Of a stretch of DNA of 64,000 bases, positions 55,325-64,000 are shown piece by piece. The translations under genes were made by a program, and so were the position numbers. A model generated the notes under the pieces. That model was not told where the DNA came from, ran no database searches, and saw nothing but the letters and a program-made list of their open reading frames with translations. This stretch comes from Craterostigma plantagineum. Lineage: Eukaryota; Streptophyta; Magnoliopsida; Lamiales; Linderniaceae. The stretch lies in the NCBI GenBank assembly GCA_027422505.1, contig JAPQWV010000300.1:62001-126000 (forward strand). Reading direction: 5' to 3'. How positions within the stretch are numbered: position 1 is the first letter of the stretch; the number at the start of each line of letters is the position of its first letter.

Positions 55325-57235
55325 CCAAGTTCGGCTAAAGGGCTCCAAACAAATTCCGGTAACACTTCGCGAAAGGCGATTGTAAGTAGTCGCTCCATGA
55401 AAATATGACAGTCGTGAGACTTCATACTCTGTAATTTGCAATTTTCGAGGCACCTACTTATATTGGAGGCAACTCCAGTAGGAAAACGAATAGTTTTTAT
55501 CCACTCGCAAACCTTATATTTTTTCCTTACTTAATGTGTAAACAACCATCGTCTTAGGTCCGGACAGATGTTCAGGAATTGCGAGTTCAGGACTGTCGCA
55601 ATGAAGACCAATGTCCTTACGAGCATTTATGTTATCTTTGGATTTATTCCTAACATCCATCACCGTGTTGAAGATATTTTCAAACACGTTCTTCTCTATA
55701 TGCATAACATCAAGATTGTGATGAATAAAAAGCGATACCAAGAAGGTAAGTCCCAAAAGATACTCTTTTTCGACAAGTGGTGGGTGTATCCATATCAATC
55801 GGGATTTTGAGGATTCATCATTGCGGTGTGAAAAGACTGCACGCGGTTCAAGATCTCCAAACCTGATAAGCATTTTTGTTTACTACGTCTCTCTAACTCA
55901 CCCTTGCGGAAATGAGTCGTATTTTTTCTAAATGCATGATTTCTTGGTAAAAACGGCGATGACAATGAAAATAACAAACTTTTCTCCCGTGCTTCAAGTA
56001 AAATGTCGAAGTATCTTCCATGCAAATTGGACAACCCATTTTCCCCGATGTACCCCAACCAGACAACATTGCGTATGCCGGAAAGTCACTTCCGTCCAAA
56101 GTAGTGCAGCCTTAGCGTAAATCCCTATGTTCCACAACATCTTTAACTCTTCGATCAAGTTAAACATCTAATTTATTCTTTGGATTTTTTGGACCCGGGA
56201 TCATAAGTGATAAAAACATATATTTCTTGCTCAAACACTCATCAGACGGAAGATTGTAGGGAGTCGTAATAACCGGCCAACACGAATATTGTTTGCCGAA
56301 CTGTCCATGGACAGTGAAACCGTCAGAGCACATGCCAAATCGAACATTTCGTGGTTCCTTGGCAAAGTTAGGATACTTACTATCAACATGCTTCCAAGAT
56401 GCACCATCAGAAGGGTGAGACATGACACCTTCATCGGGTACATGTGTAGCATGCCATGTCATCATCTCCGCAGTCGTCTTACACGCGTATAATCTTTGAA
56501 GTCTTTGACCAAGTGGGAAATAACGTAATACTGCAATAGGAGACTTAGATCTATCGGAATATATATACCGTGCGGAATTACATACCTTACTGCTGTTCAG
56601 TTGAGCATCTTCCTTCCAAAACAACATACATCCCATTCTACAACAATCAATATTGGTAATGAAAAACCATCAACACCTTTTTCGTCTCGTAATAGCTTTG
56701 GGGAAATTTATTTTTTGTTGGCAAAAATCTTATGAACAAAATCGGATACGATGTCAAACGCAGGCGCAGACCTATTAGTTTCAGACTTAATACTCGACCA
56801 TTATGCAGTCGCAGCCAGGCAACTAGAGCCCTCGTATAGTGGAGTGTCACTGGTCCATAATTGTTCCACCAAGCGATTACAGAATCTCGCCTCTTCAGTT
56901 GGCATCATCAAACTACTCCCCGCAACATCAAAATTTGTTGGTGCCACATAATTTTAATCATAATCAAACTTTTGATTTGAACCGACATTATTTACATTAC
57001 AACCCAAGACAGAAACATTCGTTTGGTCGATATTTCAATATGAAGTTGTACCTCCTTCTGTTGGTTGAAATGATGAATATCCAACTTCGCCATGGGCGAT
57101 CCATTCTAATAATGTGGCATGAAACCCTTTTTCAACAAATGAATATGTACAGAGTTACAATTTTCACACTTCTTGCAAGGACAATGTATTCGATTCCCCG
57201 GATTTTGTGATGTCGCAAATTGTAATTTTCAAACC
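55325..57235 (-). pseudogene. CACTA tnp2 transposase (Transposase_21), frameshifted
   Basis: From about 57235 downward: a transposase-associated N-terminus with decayed CPCKKCEN- and GFHATLLEWIAHGE-like text, NKFPQSYYETKKVL, then MGCMLFWKEDAQLNSS and VAVLRYF-type text. Next come MMTWHATHVPDEGVMSHPSD, FGMCSDGFTVHGQFGKQYSC, WPVITTPYNLP and GPKNPKNKLDV (56636-56160). MDGSDFPAYAMLSGWGTSGK is at 56099-55893, HHNLDVMHIEKNVFENIF at 55873-55514, and MKSHDCHIFMERLLTIAF ends near 55325. The order matches En/Spm tnp2. Frames change several times and the C-terminal end is lost. Confidence 0.85.
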
Positions 57236-57258
57236 GCATGCCAAAGAAACGTGCGTGT

Positions 57259-58920
57259 CTATGACCTCCGCAGCGGCACAACATGAGACGATAGGAAACC
57301 CTAAGTTGCTGAAGCCCAAAAAGGACCGACCGAGATTTTTTGACACCACTATACCTCATCAATTTCGCAGAAGTGAGAGAATGAATCGTAATATTGCTAG
57401 TGTCACTGAACTGGTACGTAAAACAGCCCCGGATCGTCAACCGGTTTTGCGCCGACTGGTTACTCCTCTGCTTCCAAAAGCTGGCGTATATCCTGATGAT
57501 GAATTGTTCAGCGATGAGGATGTTATTGCAGCCTCTTTATCTGGTAATCTGCCACCACACACTACGCCGGAAAAGATTGTGAATCACGACTCTCTCATGC
57601 ACCCAAGAGGGCATTTTCGACGCTTGGGCCAATGTGGAACGATCAAAATCGGAACAACACTCTCACTCCTACGCAGCCTGTTTTTGAATCGATGAAGTCT
57701 TTGGAGGACATGAATGTCAGAGCCCCTATCACACAGCCCATGCCCATGGCTCCTCAGGTGGAAGCGGGTCAAACCGAACAGCTATCCTTCGCGAAAATGG
57801 TAACTAATGGCACAAGACCGGCTTTTCGACACCACAGAGGTGATAGAGTCCAACTTAGTTACACAGCCCCAGCTTGTGTTGATGGCGGCATTGTAGTTCA
57901 GGCCTCAGCTGAGATAGCTAACATGGGTCGTTCAAGATGGGCCCATACATTGATGGGTTACTTTCTGGGACGGAAACCTTATTTTCCCCACGTTGAACGG
58001 TATTATAGGAGTATATGGCCACACCTTATTGAAGTTAGGGCCACATCTAATGGCTTTTTCAAATTTCGCTTTGAGGATGAAAGCTCAATGATGGAGACTC
58101 TGGAAGGTGGCCCATGGATGCTCAACGGGCAGCCCCTTTTCCTTGAAGAATGGCGAATGGGCTGACTCTTGCCTGCAAGCAACACACGGAGGTTCCCACT
58201 TGGGTGAAATTCTATCATCTACCATCCGAATATTGGACCAAGAAAGGGCTTGGACTGATCGCAAGCGCAGTGGGTAAACCACTATTCCCAGATGCCCTTA
58301 CATTGTCGATGGAAAGGATCGCTTATGCAAGGGTTTGTGTGCTGAAGCAATTGGATGAGCCCTATATTGAATCTTTCAAGTTGAGACTACCCATTTTAGC
58401 ACCCGAGGAAGCTAAAGATGTTACGATACCGGTCGAATATGAATGGAGACCACCTCGGTGTACCCTATGTTCTACTGTAGGGCACTCCACTTCATCATGT
58501 CCCAGAGCCCCAAAAACACATAAGGTATCTAGACCACCGACTAAGCTGCTGTCCAAGAAACAGCCCAATACTCAAGAGGTGCGAGCAACTAGAACATCCA
58601 AACCAAAATGGCGCCGTGTAGAAAAAGGGAAAATGGTTAAGGACACTGTGATTGCGACGAGAGTCACTAGAGAAAGGGGTGAATGCTCACATCCTCCCCC
58701 AAACAAACACCAGTCTCCTCCTCCTCTTATAACCACGTCAGAGAGGCCCACGCATTCACTTAATTTGGAGATGAATATAACACGAGAGGGAGCCACGTGT
58801 AAGGAACACATTGATGACGCATTCATTGATACTAATCCTTTTAATGCTCTCATAGGTCTTGAAGACGAGGGCGAGCAAAATCGGGGTCCTATAGCAACCC
58901 CGTTTCCACCCTCTTTATGA
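57259..58920 (+). pseudogene. LINE ORF1: DUF4283-type nucleic-acid-binding protein
   Basis: Starts MTSAAAQHETIGNPKLLKPK. The frame shifts near 57640 to WARSRWAHTLMGYFL-type text (GRSRWAHTLMGYFLGRKPYF, the DUF4283 core) and again near 58150 to WVKFYHLPSEYWTKKGLG. It ends with a knuckle CTLCSTVGHSTSSC and a basic, Pro/Ser-rich tail. Two frameshifts break what would be about a 550-residue protein. The last codons overlap the ORF2 start by a few bases (58917-58920). Confidence 0.82.
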
Positions 58921-61900
58921 TACCACTAAGTGTTTGGAATGTACGGGGTCTCAATAGAAGAGACCATATGAGGGCGGTGGCCGACCTCATTTCGAAATAC
59001 AGTTTATTACTTATTGGACTTCTCGAAACAAGGGTGTCTGAATCTAATGCTGCCTTTATCTCTGACTCTATTCATTCACAATGGGTTTGGTTTTTGATTA
59101 CGACACAGAACCTGGCAAACGCATATGGATTGGGTGGGATCCGCGCTTCATATATGTCACTATCGAGGGAACTAACACTCAAGCTATCCACTGTAAGGTC
59201 TTTTCCCATGCAAGTTCTGAGGAGTTTTTTGTGAGTTTTGTGTATGGGCTCAACTCAAGGGATGAGAGGCGTGCACTCTGGGATAATCTTGTTGTCGCTT
59301 CAGCTGATCATGTCGAAGTTCCTTGGCTAGTACTTGGTGATTTTAATGCTGTCGTCCAGCATAACGAAACACGTGGTGGCTCCCCTGACATGTCTGATTT
59401 TCAAGACCTTCGAAGCTGTCTTGTGTCTACGGACTTGATCTCTCTACCTTCTACGGGGTCTTGGTTCACATGGTATAATCAAAGAAGTGGAGATTCTGGG
59501 ATTTGGCCAGACTGGACCGAATGGTGGCAAATCCACATTGTTTCAACTCGTCTGATGATACTAGATATATAAGCGAACTTCCAGCTACATCTGATCATAG
59601 TCCTCTCATCCTGGAGTCGACTTCTAGAACACAACCACGAGGTACGTTATTCCGCTTTGCCAATATGCTTACTTCTGATCCGCGGTTTTTACCCCTAGTG
59701 CAGAGCATATGGAATACACAGATAACGGGGTTCCCTATGTATACTGTGGTCGCTCGTCTCAAGATGCTTAAACCCACATTAACAATTTGAGAAGAGCTAA
59801 GGGCAACCTCCAACAGAACGTGGCTGAAGCTAAAGATTTGCTCACTACATGTCAAGTACTTTCCACTTGCTATCCACACAACTAAGCTATCCACCAACTG
59901 GAACGAATATGTCGTAATCTTTACTCTAAGGCGGTCCATATGGAGCAAGCAGACCTGCAACAACGGGCTAAACTTAACTGGCTAAAAGATGGGGATCAGT
60001 GTACCTCATACTTCTTCAAGAAAGTACAAACAAGGCGAGTTACCAACCGTATTTTCAGCCTTGAGGGGGATAATGGTATTATTTTTGAGGGTGAGACTCA
60101 GGTCAAGGATGAATTGATACGATAGTACTCTACCCTCCTGGGTCAGGTTTCACCACGAACAACTACCATCTCACTAGGACAATACTTACCACGTAAGCTT
60201 TCTGATCGTGATGTCGTGTTTATGACTCGACCTATTGGAGCTGCAGAGATTAAGGAAGCTCTTTTCTCTATTGATGACAATAAAGTGCCTGGCCCTGATG
60301 GTTATTCAGCCGCCTTTTTTAAAAATGCTTGGCCAATTATTGGGGTTGATATCACTAATGCGATTAACGATTTCTTCGCCTCGGGACGTATGCTACAGGA
60401 GTTGAACACTACGATCATTTCACTTATCCCCAAGATAAACCATCCTCGTCGCGCCTCTGATTTCAGACCTATCTCTTGCTGCAATGTGCTTTATAAGGTG
60501 ATTTCGAAAATCCTCGCAAATCGCATCAAGTGCAACTTGACTGACCTCGTCCAGTACACCCAAACGACTTTCATCCCTGGGCGATCCATCAGTGATAACA
60601 TCCTACTGGCCCAAGAACTCTGCCATGGCTATAACAACAAGAGTTTGCCACCTCGCACCACCTTCAACGTTGATATCGCAAAGGCTTACGACAAGGTCGA
60701 ATGGGATTTCATCGTTGCTACTTTACAAGCAATGAATTTTCATCCACGTTTCATCTCTTGGATCCGGAGCTGCATTACAACACCAAGGTACTCAATTAAT
60801 ATTAACGGTAGGGCTGAAGGATTTTTTGCAGGTCGTCGTGGCATCAGACAAGGGGACCCCATTTCCCCTTACTTATTTGCTTTGGTAATGGAAGTTCTCT
60901 ATGGAGTTCTTTATCAAAAGATCTATATGGACGGGAACTTCCAATTCCATTGGAGATGCGAGACGACGGGACTTTTCATGCTTTCGTTCGCCGACGATGT
61001 GCTCCTTTTCAGCCATGCAAATGCTCATTCAATTTCGATCTTAATGGAAGAACTTCATGACTTTGCTACTCTATCAGGCCTTGCCGTGAATACACAGAAA
61101 AGTGAATTTTTCGTATCCAAGAGAGCAGTTGCCCTCGCACCCACCATCAGCGGTATTACGGGATTTTCTATGGGTTCCCTACCCGTTCGCTACTTAGGAG
61201 TCCCTCTCCTCACGTCTCGCCTCACCATTAAGGATTGTGCTCCACTGATTACTAGCGTGGAAAAAAGAATCGGGTCCTGGCTGAACAAATCGTTATCCTA
61301 CGCTGGAAGGACACAACTGATTAGATCCGTTCTTTCATCCCTCTATGTGTATTGGGCTGGGGTCTTCCCACTTACTAAAGGCGTCATACGAGAGATCGAG
61401 GCACGGTTACGAAAATTTATATGGAGTGGGTCGGCAGCAAGGTGGCATGGGCAGATATTTGCCTCCCGCGTAACGAGGGAGGATTAGGGATTCGCTCACT
61501 CGCGAGTGATAATCAGGCTCTCCTAATGAAACAACTGTGGAACCTATCGACTCGTGACTCTTCATCGGTTTGGGTGGACTGGATTCTCCGCACACGACTC
61601 CATAATAAATCTCTCTGGACTATCAACCCCTCCACTCATGCTTAGTGGAGTTGGAATAAGTTGCTCAAGATGCGCTCACGTTTTCTCACACTTATCCAAT
61701 TCAGATGGAGATGGCTCATCCCTCCTGCTTTGGAAGGATCCATGGATGAATGCCAGACCACTCATTGACTCATATGCACATGGGCCATCTGTTATGGGAC
61801 TTCCAATGGATAGCAAGCTCTCCACCATTATCAATGCTGATGGGTGGCATTGGCCTGTCCAAAATACGAGAAGATACTTAGATTTCTCCCAATTTTTACC

Positions 61901-62517
61901 CCCTGTTTTCCCTGATGATCATGACTCTATCGTGTGGACAGGTAACTTTAATGGGCGATTCACTGTATCTTCAGCTCGTGAGGCCATCAGAATCCACCAA
62001 GATCCACCAATATGGGCTCACTTGTTTGGTGGCTGCCTTAGCATTCCGAAAAATGAGTTCATTCTTTGGATGGCCTTTCGAGAAAGATTCGAGGGACAAA
62101 CCCTGGATTGCTTACCAGGCTAACTCAAACAGTTGTATCCTATGTGAGGATAATAATGTAGAGAACATTAACCATATTTTCTTTCAGTGCTCTTTCTCTC
62201 GTTGTTGTTTGCAGGTTGTTAAGAATAAGGTTGGACTTCGCTGGCCGAACACGAATTGGCGCACTGACGTAGCGTGGGCAGCCCATACCTGGAGAGGAAG
62301 ACACATCATCAACCTTTCCAACCGCCACCTTCTTGCCGCACTTGTGTATAACATCTGGATGGAAAGAAACAAGAGATGGCGTGAGAACGCCCGTAATACA
62401 CCGGACAGAATCGCGGATGAAGTGATTGCAACTCTACAACTCCGCTTGAAGACTATCTCCCCGAGATATAGCCTTCAGTTGTGCGCTCTGCGCCGTATGT
62501 GGCACATTGCCTGGTAG
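58917..62517 (+). pseudogene. LINE ORF2: endonuclease, reverse transcriptase, zf-RVT
   Basis: The endonuclease begins SVWNVRGLNRRDHM, with LLIGLLETR, then after a frameshift SFVYGLNSRDER, VPWLVLGDFNAV and, in a third frame, ATSDHSPLIL. After two more breaks RT is open over 60216-61487: DDNKVPGPDGYSAAFFK, DFRPISCCNVLYKVISK, FIPGRSISDNILLAQE, GIRQGDPISPYLFAL and catalytic SFADDVLLF. The tail (61421-62517) carries the zf-RVT domain with CILCEDNNVENINHIFFQC in shifted frames and stops at 62517. The RT core could be read from a single frame, but the full protein cannot. Confidence 0.88.
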
Positions 62518-62756
62518 CCCCGCTGGTACTACATCTAGTGCTAGGAACCTGTTGATGGATGCGGTTTTGACAACCTACTCTAACCTGTGTCTTCATTGTA
62601 TTTTCCTTTAGCTTTGGTCTTGTTGGGACTTTGTAGGTTGTCTCGGTTGTTGGGTTTTTTGTGCTGTCTGGCCGGTATAATTTTACCGCTAGTCGCGGCA
62701 TGAGCGATATCATGTACACTCCTGTTTTTTCCTTTTTTAGTGAAATTTACCCAAAA

Positions 62757-62759
62757 AAA

Positions 62760-62852
<93 letters not shown>
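62757..62852. repeat. compound (TA)n-(GA)n microsatellite at the LINE tail
   Basis: TA repeats from about 62758 to 62803 run straight into GA repeats to 62852. It begins at the A-rich end of the LINE, so the microsatellite probably grew from the LINE tail. Confidence 0.9.
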
Positions 62853-62854
<2 letters not shown>

Positions 62855-62919
62855 ACTAAAAAAATCATGTATGTCTACATATTTGACGATCCTGATAACA
62901 CATTACAATCTGATAAAAT

Positions 62920-63255
62920 TCAATATCTGGGAAGTGCACTAAGCCCTCCCTTGGATCCCAAACCAGTCATGAAGATCACATAAGACTCTTTGATGCTCAG
63001 TTGAGAAAACAAAAGCTTGCCCGTTTTAACCTTCAATATAATGCTCTTCTTCACCTTATTCGATATTTCTCTGCGCTTTATGAGGGCCCCACTTCGCTCA
63101 TCGAATCCGCCAACTCCTTCTCCTCCTCCTTCTTCTTCGATAGTCTCGAGCTTCATCTTCAGTATTTCCTCGACGTCCATCCTCGACTCCATTCTCGGGC
63201 TCTTTCTGCTCTTACAAGGCACAATCCACCACATCTTTCCCGACCCTTTTCTCAT
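62920..63255 (-). CDS. hypothetical protein, 111 aa
   Basis: I do not recognise this frame. Reading from ATG 63255, it has a basic start (MRKGSGKMWWIVPCKSRKSP), an acidic Gly-rich middle (ETIEEEGGGEGVGG), a basic segment (RREISNKVKKSIILKVKTGK) and the ending GLGSKGGLSALPRY. There is no signal peptide or membrane segment. A TATATTATT stretch about 85 bp upstream (63340-63332) could be a TATA element. The opposite strand is also partly open (63001-63336), which weakens the call. It could be a short intronless plant gene or chance. Confidence 0.35.
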   Translation of the reverse strand: MRKGSGKMWWIVPCKSRKSPRMESRMDVEEILKMKLETIEEEGGGEGVGGFDERSGALIKRREISNKVKKSIILKVKTGKLLFSQLSIKESYVIFMTGLGSKGGLSALPRY

Positions 63256-63345
63256 GATCTCTTGAATATTGACTTAACGATTAAATTCCAGTGTGTATAT
63301 GTATGTGTGTTTGAGACAAGTGTTGTAATAATATAGAGAGAGATG

Positions 63346-64000
63346 TAATGAAGCAAGATCTTGGAAGGTGATAAATTGTATTGTTTTTTCTTTGTATTGG
63401 TTGTAAAGAAAGCTATAGGGCCACGAGCTAATGATTGATATATCTTTACAACTTGGATATATCATGACATGCTTTAGCTTTAAGTGTTTCGTTATAGACA
63501 ACGGTTTATTTTTATATTAGGGTTTTCTAATGTACTATATTATATTGTATACACCAACTATTATGTACCGTTATTTCCTTTCTTTTTTAGTGATCGATGA
63601 TAAGATTAGGTGCAAGCGTGAGCCTACTTTTGATATTTTTTTTTTTCGACAAGAGAATCTCATAACACTACAATAATCATCACAATTTGATTTACTATAG
63701 TCATCGGCCCGACCCGACCCGAATTATCTGACTATTGTCTAGAAGACAACCATTGTCTTTTAGAGGATGGTCTGAATCGACTTAAACCACATTATCGGCA
63801 TATAATAAATGGCCTCAAACGGTTCCATTGTTAGAACTAAATGAAATCAACGTTTCACTCTTAACCAATACTAGTATTTCTGGTGCAATAAAACAAAATT
63901 AATTATTATTAAATAGTTTTAATAACATATGCTAAAAATCGCGCGTGGTAATTATTATGAGATTATGGAAGGTACGTGGTTTAATAAGTTTTTTTAATGA
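63346..64000. other. right-edge intergenic region
   Basis: AT-rich DNA with no supported gene. CACTACAATAATCATC near 63667 resembles a CACTA terminus, and CGGCCCGACCCGACCCG near 63705 is a short repeat; neither could be tied to an element. Confidence 0.35.

Larger units (their letters stand above)
53190..57250 (-). mobile_element. CACTA (En/Spm) transposon, partial, minus strand
   Basis: A block of GCGACGG/CCGTCGC subterminal repeats at one end, a TNPA-type gene and a tnp2 transposase gene in the order expected for CACTA elements, all on the minus strand. The tnp2 5' end is interrupted near 57250 by a LINE. A clean CACTA terminus is not visible; CTCTCCACAAAAATCCG near 53202 may be a decayed end. 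Both genes are broken. Confidence 0.75.
57251..62760 (+). mobile_element. L1-type LINE, nearly full length, decayed
   Basis: About 5.5 kb with ORF1 (57259-58920), ORF2 (58917-62517), a short 3' UTR and an A-rich end (CCCAAAAAAAATATATATAT). ORF1 has a DUF4283-type region and a zinc knuckle; ORF2 has endonuclease, reverse transcriptase and a zf-RVT region, the plant L1 layout. It interrupts the 5' end of CACTA tnp2 near 57250. A target-site duplication was not found, and the CACTA sequence does not evidently resume after 62760. Multiple frameshifts and stops make it inactive. Confidence 0.88.

Noticed and set aside
63660..63690. CACTACAATAATCATC as the lost terminus of the CACTA element
   Set aside because: The match is limited to eight bases and no subterminal GCGACGG repeats are nearby.
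1..64000. tRNA genes, rRNA genes and CRISPR-like arrays
   Set aside because: No cloverleaf with A and B boxes, no rRNA core and no spacer-repeat array was found; the tandem arrays present have no unique spacers.

Overview
The window is nuclear DNA from a flowering plant, most likely a eudicot. The evidence is an intron-rich PDR-type ABC transporter with plant splice sites, an intronless UGT93/ZOG-type glycosyltransferase, a defensin-like gene with the standard intron after its signal peptide, and a dense load of plant transposons: copia, Tat-type gypsy, TRIM, L1-type LINE, CACTA, hAT, MULE, Harbinger and Emigrant/pogo. No prokaryotic or organellar content was seen. The species cannot be named from this sequence.

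Layout. 1-1786: 3' end and LTR of a gypsy element. 2172-3557: the glycosyltransferase gene. 3945-4458: a small hAT element. 4659-11855: a nearly complete but decayed minus-strand copia element inside an older copia pol relic. 12064-13324: a TRIM interrupted by a Harbinger-type MITE. 13372-21454: a short terminal-inverted-repeat element split by a 7.8 kb Tat-type gypsy element that has no integrase and carries an antisense extra gene. 22292-35307: a mosaic of copia relics, a gypsy relic and a MULE with minisatellites inside an LTR. 35536-38897: an LTR fragment, then an Emigrant/pogo element split by half a copia element. 39873-47384: a 23-exon ABCG37/PDR9-like transporter gene. 47518-47905: a second TRIM. 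48590-49098 (minus): a two-exon defensin-like gene. 49565-53053: small DNA transposons, a hAT element and a possible second secreted-peptide first exon. 53190-57250 (minus): a CACTA element. 57251-62760: an L1-type LINE inserted in the CACTA tnp2 gene. 62920-63255 (minus): a hypothetical ORF.

Host genes likely to matter are the glycosyltransferase, the ABCG transporter and the defensin-like gene. They are not an operon or an evident pathway; each is a separate plant gene among repeats. The ABCG gene has two peculiarities: a perfect 54-bp tandem duplication across a splice acceptor, and a C-terminal frameshift that hides the conserved family ending in another frame.

The clearest structural result is nested insertion with matching target-site duplications. 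Several pre-insertion sites can be read directly, and one is confirmed by an uninterrupted second copy of the interrupted family elsewhere in the window. No clearly new biological system was found. The least conventional objects are the Tat element with antisense gene and 54-bp repeats open on both strands, the MULE with two internal tandem arrays, and the possible defensin-like pair. All boundaries and homologies come from reading the sequence and from family knowledge; no database search was run.
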